Notes under the pieces: model-generated
Database searches by the model: none
Seen by the model: only the letters and a program-made list of their open reading frames with translations
Told to the model about the DNA's origin: nothing
Made by a program: the position numbers and the translations under genes
From: Vreelandella neptunia
Lineage (GTDB): Bacteria; Pseudomonadota; Gammaproteobacteria; Pseudomonadales; Halomonadaceae
Direction: 5' to 3'
DNA length: 64,000 bases
Assembly (NCBI RefSeq): GCF_034479615.1
Contig: NZ_CP140255.1
Coordinates: forward strand, 2,852,001 to 2,916,000
Part shown: positions 9,001 to 18,337 of the stretch, one piece after another
How the letters are laid out: the number at the start of each line of letters is the position of its first letter
Position numbering within the stretch: position 1 is the stretch's first letter

Positions 9001-10923
9001 TTACTGGGACTTGCGCACGCGCAGATACCACTCGGATAGCAACCGCACCTGTTTCTCGGTGTAGCCACGATCGACCATCCGCGCCACAAAGTCTTCGTGC
9101 TTTTTCTGATCCGAGCGGGAAGCCTTGGCATTGAACGAAATAACCGGCAACAGCTCTTCGGTATTGGCGAACATTTTGTGCTCGATAACGCCTTTGAGCT
9201 TTTCATAGGACTGCCAGCTCGGGTTCATACCGTTGTTTTGTGCCCGCGCCCGCAGCACAAAATTGACCACCTCGTGGCGGAAGTCTTTGGGATTCGAGAT
9301 ACCCGCGGGTTTTTCGATTTTCTCCAGCTCCTCGTTGAGCGCCTGGCGGTCTAGCAACTCGCCGGTCTCATGATCACGATACTCCTGATCCTGAATCCAG
9401 AAGTCTGCGTAGGTTACATAGCGGTCGAAGATATTCTGGCCATACTCGCTATAGGATTCGAGGTAAGCGGTCTGAATCTCCTTACCAATAAAGTCCACGT
9501 AGCGAGGCGCCATATACTCCTTGATAAAGCCCAGGTAGCGCTCAAACACTTCCGATGGCAGCTGTTCACGCTCCAACGCCTGTTCCAGTACATAAAGTAA
9601 ATGAACCGGGTTAGCGGCCACCTCGGTGCTGTCAAAGTTAAATACCTTGGAGAGAATCTTGAACGCAAAACGGGTGGAGAGGCCCTGCATACCCTCGTCA
9701 ACGCCTGCGGCATCGCGGTACTCCTGTATCGACTTGGCGCGAGGATCGGTGTCTTTCAGGTTTTCACCGTCGTAGACGCGCATTTTCGAGTAAATATTGG
9801 AGTTTTCCGGCGCTTTTAGCCGCGACAGTACCGAGAACTGGGCCAGCATGCGCAGCGTGTCCGGTGCGCAGGGCGCGGCGTTAAGCGAAGAGTCTTCGAG
9901 CAGTTTTTGATAGATCTTGATCTCTTCGGTAACCCGCAGGCAGTAAGGCACCTTGACGATATAGACCCGATCGAGGAACGCTTCATTATTGCGGTTATTG
10001 CGAAACGCCTGCCACTCCGACTCGTTGGAGTGGGCCAGGATCACGCCATCAAAGGGTATCGCCCCCATGCCTTCGGTGGGGTTGTAGTTGCCCTCTTGCG
10101 TCGCGGTAAGCAGTGGATGCAGCACCTTAATTGGCGCTTTGAACATCTCCACAAACTCCATCAGTCCCTGGTTAGCACGGCATAAACCACCGGAGAAGCT
10201 GTAGGCATCCGGATCATCCTGTGAGTAAAGCTCCAATTGGCGGATATCGACTTTACCCACCAGCGACGAGATATCCTGGTTGTTCTCGTCACCCGGCTCG
10301 GTTTTGGAAATAGCGATCTGGTTAAGCCGTGATGGGTACAAACGCACTACCCGAAACTGGGAGATATCGCCGCCGTACTCTTTCAGCCGCTTCGCCGCCC
10401 AGGGCGACATGACGCTACGCAAATAACGCTGTGGAATACCGTACTCTTTTTCGAGTAGTTCGCCGTCCTCTTCGGGCGAGAACAAGCCAAGCGGCGACTC
10501 GTAGACCGGCGAGTCTTTAATGGCATAGAACGGAATCCGCTCCATCAGCAGCTTAAGACGCTCTGCCAGCGACGACTTACCACCACCCACAGGGCCAAGC
10601 AGATAGAGAATCTGTTTGCGCTCTTCAAGCCCTTGGGCCGCATGGCGGAAGTAGGAGACGATTTGCTCAATGGCCTCCTCCATGCCGTGAAACTCGGCAA
10701 AGGCTGGATAGCGACGAATCACTTTATTGGAAAAAATACGTGATAGACGCGGGTCTTTCGCCGTGTCGATCACTTCAGGCTCGCCTATGGCTTCCAGCAT
10801 GCGCTCGGCGGCGCTGGCATAAACCTTCGGATCACGGCGACAAAGCGCCAAGTACTCCTCAAGGCTCATGTCCTCTTGCTGAACGCGGGAAAAACGGTCT
10901 TGAACGTGATCAAAGATGCTCAT
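9001..10923 (-). CDS. yeaG: PrkA family serine protein kinase / AAA+ protein (YeaG)
   Basis: 640 aa, full length. The N-terminal AAA+ part has a Walker A in LLGPVGGGKSSLAERL (about residues 109-124). The C-terminal part belongs to the PrkA kinase family (YeaG, Bacillus PrkA). It has been described as a Ser kinase, and for Bacillus PrkA also as an ATP-dependent protease, so the activity is debated. The start is supported by GGAG (CAGGAGAGTTCC-ATG). It leads the operon with yeaH (37 bases apart) and spoVR. It probably acts in the stationary-phase and starvation response. Confidence 0.94.
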   Translation of the reverse strand: MSIFDHVQDRFSRVQQEDMSLEEYLALCRRDPKVYASAAERMLEAIGEPEVIDTAKDPRLSRIFSNKVIRRYPAFAEFHGMEEAIEQIVSYFRHAAQGLEERKQILYLLGPVGGGKSSLAERLKLLMERIPFYAIKDSPVYESPLGLFSPEEDGELLEKEYGIPQRYLRSVMSPWAAKRLKEYGGDISQFRVVRLYPSRLNQIAISKTEPGDENNQDISSLVGKVDIRQLELYSQDDPDAYSFSGGLCRANQGLMEFVEMFKAPIKVLHPLLTATQEGNYNPTEGMGAIPFDGVILAHSNESEWQAFRNNRNNEAFLDRVYIVKVPYCLRVTEEIKIYQKLLEDSSLNAAPCAPDTLRMLAQFSVLSRLKAPENSNIYSKMRVYDGENLKDTDPRAKSIQEYRDAAGVDEGMQGLSTRFAFKILSKVFNFDSTEVAANPVHLLYVLEQALEREQLPSEVFERYLGFIKEYMAPRYVDFIGKEIQTAYLESYSEYGQNIFDRYVTYADFWIQDQEYRDHETGELLDRQALNEELEKIEKPAGISNPKDFRHEVVNFVLRARAQNNGMNPSWQSYEKLKGVIEHKMFANTEELLPVISFNAKASRSDQKKHEDFVARMVDRGYTEKQVRLLSEWYLRVRKSQ

Positions 10924-11217
10924 GGAACTCTCCTGTGGCCCATCCCCAGGCAGTCACCGCCAAGCCAAGTGTTTCGCAACGGCGTGCCAAACGAGGTGTC
11001 GCTTTTTTAGCGTAGTCAGCATTAGCAAAAAGTGATGACTAAAACCTTCAACGCTGCAGCGATATAGATAAGAGAATTATTCAGACGAATAGTTGCGTTA
11101 GTCCAGGCATCACCAATAAACGCAAAGCACTAAAACAGCGACGCCGCTGCATATAGGCAGCGGCGTCACTGGGCTGAAGGCACCAAACAGCGGCAAAAAA
11201 GAGAGTAACTGACGGCT
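10924..11217. other. Intergenic region between prkA and ltaE
   Basis: No gene in 294 bases. It must hold the prkA operon promoter (minus strand, not identifiable by eye) and the terminator of the upstream minus-strand ltaE gene at 11131-11167. Confidence 0.5.
11131..11167 (-). terminator. Probable terminator of threonine aldolase gene
   Basis: An 11-bp perfect stem, GACGCCGCTGC (11140-11150) with GCAGCGGCGTC (11157-11167), loop of six. On the minus strand it is followed by GCTGTTTTAG, a short T-tract. Confidence 0.6.
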
Positions 11218-12264
11218 TTAACGCTCAAGTACCGCGCGAATATCGGCCAATAGACCGTCTAGCAATTCAACGGTGGTGTTCCAGGCACATACAAAACGCG
11301 CGCCACCTGCGCCAATAAAGGTATAGAAGGTCCAGCCTTTAGCTTTCAACGCTTCAATCGCGTGGGGCGGTAATTCAACGAACACGCTGTTGGCTTGGGT
11401 AGGGAACATGAGCGATACGCCGGGTAGCGCTTGCAGCCCTTCCGACAGGTAGCGCGCCATCTCGTTGGCATGCTGTGCGTTGGTTAGCCAGGCACCGCTT
11501 TCTAGTAGCCCTAACCACGGTGCTGAGACAAAGCGCATCTTGGAAGCCAACTGCCCTGCCTGCTTGCAGCGGTAGGAAAAATCCTCAGCTAACTCACGGT
11601 TAAAAAACAGAATCGCTTCGCCAAACGCTAAGCCGTTTTTGGTACCCGAAAAACACAGCGCATCCACTCCCACCTGCCAGGTAATTTCTGCCGGAGTGGC
11701 ATTTAGGCTGGCGCAAGCGTTGGCAAAGCGGGCGCCGTCCATGTGCAGGCGCAAGTCATGTTTATCAGCAATGGCGCGAATCGCCATGAGCTCTTCCCGG
11801 GAGTAAAGCGTGCCTACTTCAGTGGCTTGCGTGAGCGATACCACTTTAGGTTTCGGGTAGTGAATATCGCTGCGTTTGGTGACCAGCGCCTCAATGCCTT
11901 CCGGCGTTAGCTTGCCATTGGCCCCAGGAGAGGTCAGCAGCTTCGCTCCGTTAGAGAAGAACTCCGGACCGCCGCACTCGTCGGTTTCGATATGCGCCAG
12001 CTCGTGGCAAATAACGCTGTGGTAGCTGCGTCCCATTGCAGAGAGTGCCAGGGAGTTGGCGGCGGTGCCGTTGAAAACGAAGAAGACATCGCAGTCGTAG
12101 TCAAACATCTCGCGAAAGCGATCCGCGGCGCGTGCTGTCCAGAGATCATTACCGTAAGCCAAATCATCGCAACGATTGGATTCTAGCAGATATTCCATCG
12201 CCTCCGGGCAAATACCTGAGGTGTTATCACTGGCTAAAAAACGCGGGCTACACTCCGAGGTCAT
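11218..12264 (-). CDS. ltaE: Low-specificity L-threonine aldolase
   Basis: A 348-aa fold-type I PLP enzyme that cleaves L-threonine/allo-threonine to glycine and acetaldehyde. The PLP lysine is probably Lys209 in CFSGTKNGLAFGE, with the cofactor Asp in LHMDGARFANA (Asp176). Length and motifs match the family. It is a single gene with a hairpin terminator downstream. Upstream lies the repeat array at 12.5-12.9 kb. Confidence 0.9.
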   Translation of the reverse strand: MTSECSPRFLASDNTSGICPEAMEYLLESNRCDDLAYGNDLWTARAADRFREMFDYDCDVFFVFNGTAANSLALSAMGRSYHSVICHELAHIETDECGGPEFFSNGAKLLTSPGANGKLTPEGIEALVTKRSDIHYPKPKVVSLTQATEVGTLYSREELMAIRAIADKHDLRLHMDGARFANACASLNATPAEITWQVGVDALCFSGTKNGLAFGEAILFFNRELAEDFSYRCKQAGQLASKMRFVSAPWLGLLESGAWLTNAQHANEMARYLSEGLQALPGVSLMFPTQANSVFVELPPHAIEALKAKGWTFYTFIGAGGARFVCAWNTTVELLDGLLADIRAVLER

Positions 12265-13093
12265 GACGACAGTCCTTTTATCTGGCGATCGAACAGCGCG
12301 AGCTGGGTGCCACTCGCGCCTTTAATATCTAGCTATTCTTAATAGCTAGATTAGTCATTTAGTCTATCGCCATTTATGGGCTAACGTCACCCGCCAAGGC
12401 AATCGCACGTAGAAAGCGTCTCGTTCAAGACCGCTTTCTGGTAACGGCGATAGGGTAATGCGAGGGCCTTCCGCCATGTGTGGCGGTCTTGCAGCCCTGT
12501 GGAAGCCCTTGTGGGAGGGCGATTTATCGTTGGTTCGACACGTCGACGAAGGGTGCTGCAAGCACCCCTTAGTTTCATCATGCTGGTAGCCTGAATATTC
12601 GCGAGCTAAAGCTCCCTCCCACAAGTGGCTATCAGCACTAGTGCAGGGTTCAGGTATAGCACCATTGTGGGAGGGCGATTTATAGTTGGTTCGACACGTC
12701 GACGAAGGGTGCTGCAAGCACCCCTTAGTTTCATCATGCTGGTAGCCTGAACATTCGCGAGCTAGAGCTCCCTCCCACAAGTGGCTCTCAGCACTAGTGC
12801 AGGGTTCAGGTATAGCACCATTGTGGGAGGGCGATTTATCGTTGGTTCGACACGTCGACGAAAGGTGCTGCAAGCTCCCCTGTGTCTCATCATGCTGGTA
12901 GCCTGAACATTCGCGAGCTAAAGCTCCCTCCCACAAGGGCTATAAGCCTGCTGAGATAGAGATGCTTGCAGCACCTTTCGCCAGCTATTGATAATGCACG
13001 ATTGTCCTGCGTCACCTGCGCTTTTAAGCACTTACTTATTTAAGTATTTGCCTATTTAATGACTTGATTCTCAACCTGCCCTTGTGCTCTTTT
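12265..13093. other. Gene-free interval carrying a repeat array
   Basis: 829 bases with no credible gene. The open frame that crosses most of it is a translation of the 156-bp repeat units (the same peptide recurs three times) and has no family resemblance. The left part (12465-12508) has an additional imperfect palindrome around CCGCCA/TGGCGG (12471-12486). The repeat array occupies 12508-12937. Confidence 0.8.
12508..12937. repeat. Tandem array of REP/BIME-type palindromic repeats, period 156 bp
   Basis: Three copies of a ~118-bp unit at 12508-12625, 12664-12781 and 12820-12937, separated by two near-identical 38-base spacers, so the true period is 156. Unit 1 begins CTTGTGGGAGGG and ends CCCTCCCACAAG, a perfect 12-bp terminal inverted repeat. 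Units 2 and 3 match except for the first base. Inside each unit is a near-palindrome around CACGTCGACGAA and a GGTGC...GCACC hairpin. The structure is that of two inverted REP elements (a BIME) or a small MITE. There is no transposase inside. Diverged relatives are at 28198-28334 and inside recD. Confidence 0.9.
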
Positions 13094-15115
13094 TTACAAA
13101 CTCGCCGCCAGACGAGTGCCCTGCTCAATTGCGCGCTTGGCATCCAGCTCGCTGGCTTCATCCGCGCCGCCGATGATATGTACCGCCGCCCGCGAACGCT
13201 CCAGCGGCGCCAGCAGATCACGCACTGACTCTTGCCCGGCGCACACCACCAAGCTATCCACGGCAAGTACTTGGTCAACGCCATCGCGGCGAATATGCAG
13301 CCCCTCGTCGTCGATTTTGAGGTATTCGCAGCCGGTGAGGGTTTCCACCCCCCGCTGCTTAAGCGATGCGCGGTGAACCCAACCGGTGGTTTTCCCCAGG
13401 TACTTGCCGGGCTTGGAGGTTTTACGCTGGAGCATGACAATCTCACGGGGAACCACGGGCGCCGTCGGCGCTTTTAAACCGCCCCGCTCGCCGACTGCTA
13501 AATCAACGCCCCACTCGTCGCACCATTCAGCAATGTCCAACGCTGGATGGCCTTGGTGTGCCAGCAGTTCGGAGACATCAAAACCAATACCTCCCGCGCC
13601 AATCACCGCTACTTTACGCCCAACACGCTCAGGGGATTCGATCGCTTCGGCGTAGCTCAGCACTTTGCTGTGGTCGTGACCTGGAAGATTGAGTTCCCGG
13701 GGCTTAACGCCGGTGGCCATGACCACCTCATCGAAATCGGCGAGGGTTTCTGCGCTTGCCGTAGTATTTAGACGTACTTCTACCGCATATTTCTCCAGCA
13801 TCACCCGGTAGTAGCGCAGGGTTTCGTTAAACTCCTCTTTGCCAGGAATCTTACGCGCGTAGTTAAACTGCCCGCCCAGCTCACTGCGCTGTTCGAACAG
13901 CACCACGCTATGGCCGCGGCTAGCGGCTGTTACAGCCGTTGCCAGCCCCGCCGGGCCGCCGCCCACCACGGCTACCCGTTTGGGCGTTTGTGTCGGCTCA
14001 ATAGTCAGTTCGGTTTCATGGCAAGCGCGAGGGTTAACCAGGCAAGACGTCAGCTTGCCAGCAAAAGTGTGATCCAGGCAGGCCTGATTACAGGCGATGC
14101 AGGTATTGATCTCTTCCGCCAGGCCCTCTTCGGCTTTGCGTACCCAGGCGGGATCCGCCAGGAAAGGCCGCGCCATGGAAACCATATCTGCATGGCCCGC
14201 CGCCAGTACACGCTCGGCCACATCAGGCATATTGATGCGGTTGGTGGTAATCAACGGAATTGACAGCGCCGACTTGATCCGCCGAGTCACCTCGGTAAAG
14301 GCGGCCCGGGGCACGCTGGTGACAATGGTGGGCACCCGGGCTTCGTGCCAACCAATACCGGTATTGATCACATTTGCCCCGGCGGCTTCGACCGCCTGGC
14401 CCAACGTGACGACCTCTTCCCAGGTGCTGCCCTCTTCGACCAAATCAATCATCGAAAGGCGGAAGATAATCACGAACCGTTCGCCCACCGCTTCGCGAAC
14501 ACGGCGCACAATTTCGACCGCAAAGCGCATACGGTTTTCAAACGCCCCACCCCACTCATCGTCACGCTGGTTGGTACGCTGGCAGATAAACTGATTGATC
14601 AGGTAACCTTCTGATCCCATGATCTCAACGCCATCGTAACCCGCTTGTTGAGCTAAACTTGCGCAGCGAACGTAGTCAGCAATTTGTTGCTCAACCTCAT
14701 CACTAGCGAGTGCTTTAGGCATAAAGGGATTGATCGGCGCCTGAATAGCCGAAGGTGCCACAAGATCCGGCGAGTAGGCGTAACGCCCGGCGTGAAGAAT
14801 CTGCATGCACAGATGACCGTCCTCAGCATGCACCGCGTCGACCACCTGGCGGTGTTCTGGCAACTGCGCCTCATCAACGAGCGCGTGGGCGCCCTGGAAT
14901 ACGGCGCCTTCCGCATTGGGGGCAATACCGCCGGTGACGATCAGGCTAACCCCTTCCCGCGCCCGCTCGGCATAAAATGCCGCTAAGCGCTCAAAACCAT
15001 TGGGCGCCTCTTCCAAGTTGGTATGCATTGAGCCCATCAATACGCGGTTGGGCAGCGTTAAATGACCAATGGTCAGTGGGCGAAACAGATTTGGGTACGC
15101 GGGCGTTTGGCTCAT
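13094..15115 (-). CDS. fadH: NADPH-dependent 2,4-dienoyl-CoA reductase
   Basis: A 673-aa enzyme that reduces 2,4-dienoyl-CoA during beta-oxidation of polyunsaturated fatty acids. The N-terminal part is an Old-Yellow-Enzyme TIM barrel (FMN). Then comes the [4Fe-4S] cysteine set (CIACNQACLD...SCLVNPRAC). The C-terminal part has FAD/NAD(P)-binding domains with VAVVGGGPAGLATA and VAVIGAGGIGFD. The frame opens at 15145, but the ATG at 15115 follows a good ribosome site (AAGGAGACCCGTG-ATG) and begins at the usual N-terminus. It is monocistronic. Confidence 0.94.
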   Translation of the reverse strand: MSQTPAYPNLFRPLTIGHLTLPNRVLMGSMHTNLEEAPNGFERLAAFYAERAREGVSLIVTGGIAPNAEGAVFQGAHALVDEAQLPEHRQVVDAVHAEDGHLCMQILHAGRYAYSPDLVAPSAIQAPINPFMPKALASDEVEQQIADYVRCASLAQQAGYDGVEIMGSEGYLINQFICQRTNQRDDEWGGAFENRMRFAVEIVRRVREAVGERFVIIFRLSMIDLVEEGSTWEEVVTLGQAVEAAGANVINTGIGWHEARVPTIVTSVPRAAFTEVTRRIKSALSIPLITTNRINMPDVAERVLAAGHADMVSMARPFLADPAWVRKAEEGLAEEINTCIACNQACLDHTFAGKLTSCLVNPRACHETELTIEPTQTPKRVAVVGGGPAGLATAVTAASRGHSVVLFEQRSELGGQFNYARKIPGKEEFNETLRYYRVMLEKYAVEVRLNTTASAETLADFDEVVMATGVKPRELNLPGHDHSKVLSYAEAIESPERVGRKVAVIGAGGIGFDVSELLAHQGHPALDIAEWCDEWGVDLAVGERGGLKAPTAPVVPREIVMLQRKTSKPGKYLGKTTGWVHRASLKQRGVETLTGCEYLKIDDEGLHIRRDGVDQVLAVDSLVVCAGQESVRDLLAPLERSRAAVHIIGGADEASELDAKRAIEQGTRLAASL

Positions 15116-15305
15116 CACGGGTCTCCTTAATTTTATTAGAAGCATTATAAAACAAATTCAAACAAGCGTATGACATCCAGAGCATCACGTATAGCCCCTA
15201 GATACTGGGTCTCTCGATGTTTGGTTTCTAGATACTGGGGCCAACCGCTTGCCCAGAACGCGAATCCGCGGCACATTACCCGGCTAACGATAAGGAACCG
15301 TTGCT

Positions 15306-16220
15306 ATGCCCTTGATGTATTTTTTGCCACCGCTCGCCACCGTGCTTATCTGGTCGGGCAATATGACCATTAATCAGCTTAGCGTAGGCGCCATCGCGCC
15401 AAGCAGTATCGCTTTTCTACGTTGGCTGCTTGCCCTTGCGGTGATGACCCCGTTTGTGCTCCCAGCAGCGTTACGCCATCGCGACGAAATCCGCCGTCAG
15501 TGGCCTAAGCTGGCACTGCTGGGACTACTCGGCATGGGTCTATGGCAAGGGCTGGCCTATGTGGCGGCAGAAACGACGACCGCTACCAACATGGGCATTC
15601 TCGCCGCCATGGTGCCGTTATTAACGGTGCTGCTGAGCGCGCTGATTCTCCGCGAGCCGCCGACCCTCGGCGGCATTGTGGGCGGCGTACTGGCCTTCGT
15701 GGGGGTTACCGTTCTACTAGGGCGCGGTAATCCGCTCTCGCTGCTACAGCTACAGGTTGCCCTCGGTGATGCGCTGATGGTGGTAGCCGCTACCTGCTAC
15801 GCGCTATATGGGGTAATGCTCAAACGCTGGTCAATGAATTTACCCCCCTGGGTGATGCTTTACGCCCAAGTCTGTTTTGCGGTGCTGTTCTTGTTACCGC
15901 CTTATTTGATGGGGCCAATGACACCTATCGATGGCCAGAATATCGGTCTGATTGTCTACGCGGGCATTCCTGCTTCGATCATTACCACCTTTTTATGGAT
16001 GCGCGCGGTGCGTCAGATCGGTGCCAATCAATCGAGTATTTTCATCAACTTAATGCCACTGTTTAGCGCACTGATTGCGATGGCCTTCTTGGGCGAGCAA
16101 GTGGCGGGGTTCCACTTTACCGGTGGGCTGCTGATTCTGGCTGGGGTCATTATGGCGCAAACGCTGACACGCCCGTTAACACGCGGTTTAACCTCGGATA
16201 AGCCGAGCAGCGCTCGATAA
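15306..16220 (+). CDS. DMT-superfamily EamA transporter
   Basis: 304 aa with about ten hydrophobic segments arranged as two EamA repeats, the usual layout of drug/metabolite exporters. Substrate is unknown; relatives export amino acids or metabolites. An AAGGAA lies upstream of the ATG. It is transcribed away from fadH. The following GNAT-nitrilase gene starts 42 bases later on the same strand and may be co-transcribed. Confidence 0.88.
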   Translation: MPLMYFLPPLATVLIWSGNMTINQLSVGAIAPSSIAFLRWLLALAVMTPFVLPAALRHRDEIRRQWPKLALLGLLGMGLWQGLAYVAAETTTATNMGILAAMVPLLTVLLSALILREPPTLGGIVGGVLAFVGVTVLLGRGNPLSLLQLQVALGDALMVVAATCYALYGVMLKRWSMNLPPWVMLYAQVCFAVLFLLPPYLMGPMTPIDGQNIGLIVYAGIPASIITTFLWMRAVRQIGANQSSIFINLMPLFSALIAMAFLGEQVAGFHFTGGLLILAGVIMAQTLTRPLTRGLTSDKPSSAR

Positions 16221-16262
16221 TGCTAGAATGGCCGTCGATTTCTAACGCTGGGAAGCCCTGAT

Positions 16263-17831
16263 ATGTCCCTGGAAGAACTGCATCTTAATCTGCGCAACCT
16301 AATGAGCGATGACTACGATCAGCTCAAGGCATTGATGGACGCTGTCTATCACGATATCGGCGGAGCATGGCCGAAGCGCACCATCGACAAACTAATCCAG
16401 GAATTTCCCGACGGCCAAATCGCCATTGAAGACGATGGCCTTCTGGTGGGCGTAGCGCTCACCGTTCAGGTGGATTACGACGAATTCTCCAACCCGCATA
16501 AGTACGATGACCTGATCGGCCATCGCGAGATCATCCTCAACGACGAGGATGGTGACGCGATGTACGGGCTGGATGTGCTGATTCACCCGGATTACCGCGG
16601 TTATCGCCTGGGCCGCCGCCTTTACGAAGCGCGTAAAGAGCTGTGCCGCTCAATGAACCTGCGGGCGATTCTTGCCGGTGGGCGTATTCCTGAGTACCAC
16701 CAACACGCCGATGAGCTCACGCCTGCTCAATACATCGATAAAGTCTCGCGCAAAGAGATCTACGATCCGATCCTGTCTTTCCAGCAGGCCAATGACTTTC
16801 AGGTAAAGCGGCTACTGCGCAAATACCTCCCGGAAGATGAGCAGTCGCGAGGCTACGCCACCCTGTTGGAGTGGAACAACATTCTGTTTGAGCCCGCTGC
16901 CAGCGTGCTCGACAACAAACCGACCCAAGTACGGGTGGGGGCGGTGCAGTGGCAGATGCGTGAGTTTTCATCGGTGGAAGCCGCGCTTCAGCAGATCGAA
17001 TACTTCGTAGATGCGCTCTCCGACTACCAGAGTGACTTCGCGGTATTCCCGGAACTGTTCAACGCGCCGTTAATGGGCCTCCAAGACCGCGCCGCCCAGC
17101 AGGATCAAATGGGCGCGATTCGCTTTTTGGCCGGTTTCACCGAGCGCTTTAAGACTGAACTGTCGCGTATGGCAGTCTCCTACAATATCAATATTGTCGG
17201 TGGCTCGATGATTGAAGTAGGTGATGATGACCGACTCTACAACATCGCCTACCTCTTCCATCGCGACGGCACCGTTGAGCGCCAGGCCAAGCTGCATATT
17301 ACGCCTCAAGAGCGCCGCGACTGGGTGATCGAGGGCGGCGACGAGCTACAGGTGTTCGATACCGACGCTGGCCGCGTGGGCATCCTGATCTGCTATGACG
17401 TGGAGTTTCCAGAACTTGGCCGACTGCTTGCCGACCAGGACATGGACATTCTGTTTGTGCCCTTCTGGACCGACACCAAAAACGGTTACCTACGCGTGCG
17501 CCATTGCAGTCAAGCGCGGGCGATAGAGAACGAGTGCTACGTGGTGCTCTGCGGCAGCGTCGGCAACCTGCCTTCGATTGAAAACCTGGATATCCAGTAC
17601 GCCCAATCAGCGGTGTTCTCGCCGTCTGACTTCGCGTTCCCCCACGATGCAGTGCTGGCGGAAACCACGCCCAATACAGAGATGATCTTCTTCTCGGACT
17701 TGGATCTCACCCGCCTAACGGTAGTACGTGCCGAAGGTTCGGTGACCAATCTTAAAGACCGCCGCAAGGATCTGTTTGATCTACGCTGGCGCGACTGGTC
17801 GTGGAAATCAGGTGCCAATCTGGAGGATTGA
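16263..17831 (+). CDS. Bifunctional GNAT N-acetyltransferase / carbon-nitrogen hydrolase
   Basis: 522 aa with two domains. Residues ~1-215 are GNAT-like, with an acetyl-CoA-loop-like segment at 107-120 (IHPDYRGYRLGRRL). Residues ~222-510 are nitrilase-superfamily with the expected triad Glu264 (FPELFNAP), Lys343 (KLHITPQERRDW) and Cys377 (ILICYDVEFPE). The fusion is a known family, but substrates are not established. Probable chemistry is amide hydrolysis coupled to acyl transfer. The gene is followed by a heptamer array and a bidirectional terminator. Confidence 0.9.
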   Translation: MSLEELHLNLRNLMSDDYDQLKALMDAVYHDIGGAWPKRTIDKLIQEFPDGQIAIEDDGLLVGVALTVQVDYDEFSNPHKYDDLIGHREIILNDEDGDAMYGLDVLIHPDYRGYRLGRRLYEARKELCRSMNLRAILAGGRIPEYHQHADELTPAQYIDKVSRKEIYDPILSFQQANDFQVKRLLRKYLPEDEQSRGYATLLEWNNILFEPAASVLDNKPTQVRVGAVQWQMREFSSVEAALQQIEYFVDALSDYQSDFAVFPELFNAPLMGLQDRAAQQDQMGAIRFLAGFTERFKTELSRMAVSYNINIVGGSMIEVGDDDRLYNIAYLFHRDGTVERQAKLHITPQERRDWVIEGGDELQVFDTDAGRVGILICYDVEFPELGRLLADQDMDILFVPFWTDTKNGYLRVRHCSQARAIENECYVVLCGSVGNLPSIENLDIQYAQSAVFSPSDFAFPHDAVLAETTPNTEMIFFSDLDLTRLTVVRAEGSVTNLKDRRKDLFDLRWRDWSWKSGANLED

Positions 17832-17886
17832 GGTGTGAGGTGTGAGGTGTGAGGTGTGAGGTGTGAGGTGTGAGGTGTGAGGTGTA
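17831..17886. repeat. Heptanucleotide tandem repeat, eight units of AGGTGTG
   Basis: Seven exact AGGTGTG units and one ending in A, starting at the last base of the stop codon of the GNAT-nitrilase gene. It lies between that stop and the terminator at 17927-17961. A seven-base period is not codon-compatible and the tract is outside coding sequence. It is likely prone to slippage. Confidence 0.95.
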
Positions 17887-17926
17887 AAACAAACCACCAT
17901 CACCCATCATAAATTCGCAGCCATAT

Positions 17927-17967
17927 ACAACAGCGCCGCCCAATTTGGGCGGCGCCGTTGTTTCTAA
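17927..17967. terminator. Bidirectional terminator between converging genes
   Basis: A long stem, 17927-17941 with 17947-17961 (ACAAC-A-GCGCCGCCC / GGGCGGCGC-C-GTTGT, one mismatch), followed by TTTCT on the plus strand. It lies between the plus-strand fusion gene and the minus-strand ATL gene. Confidence 0.75.
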
Positions 17968-17983
17968 AACTGCCTTATGAGGT

Positions 17984-18283
17984 TCAATCAGGCCAAACGA
18001 GGTGTGCTGGAACGCGGCCTTTGGCATCAAACAGCACGCCCTCATCGCGTAATTTGCGGTGTTGACGTTCGGCGCCACCGTGATCGGCAAGTTTCAACGA
18101 CGATGCGATCACGCGATGCCAAGGCAACTGGTGGCCATCCGGCAGGTGGCGCATCGCCGAACCTACCATGCGTGGGGTGGCGCCTTCGGTCATTGCGGCA
18201 ATGCGGCCATAAGTCGTCACACGCCCGGGCGGAATTTGATCGACAATGGTGTAGATCTGTTCGAGTAATTCCGGCCGAGCCAT
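17984..18283 (-). CDS. Alkyltransferase-like (ATL/YbaZ) DNA damage-recognition protein
   Basis: 99 aa resembling the DNA-binding domain of O6-alkylguanine transferase. The active-site motif PCHRV is PWHRV here (Trp54 for Cys), so it cannot accept alkyl groups. Proteins with this Trp substitution bind and flip O6-alkylguanine and recruit nucleotide excision repair (family knowledge). The helix-turn-helix region VTTYGRIAAM is present. It is a single gene sharing a terminator region with the upstream converging gene. Confidence 0.9.
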   Translation of the reverse strand: MARPELLEQIYTIVDQIPPGRVTTYGRIAAMTEGATPRMVGSAMRHLPDGHQLPWHRVIASSLKLADHGGAERQHRKLRDEGVLFDAKGRVPAHLVWPD

Positions 18284-18337
18284 GTGATTATCCTTCTATT
18301 ATTCCTTGAAAGGCCTTGAGAGCGCATCTGAACGTGT

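Noticed and set aside
12364..12936. 190-aa open reading frame on the minus strand with an internally repeated peptide
   Set aside because: It is a translation of the 156-bp repeat units. There is no ribosome site and no family resemblance, and the repetition follows the DNA repeats.
12508..12937. CRISPR array
   Set aside because: The spacers are identical to each other and the repeat is 118 bp with palindromic ends. There are no cas genes in the window.
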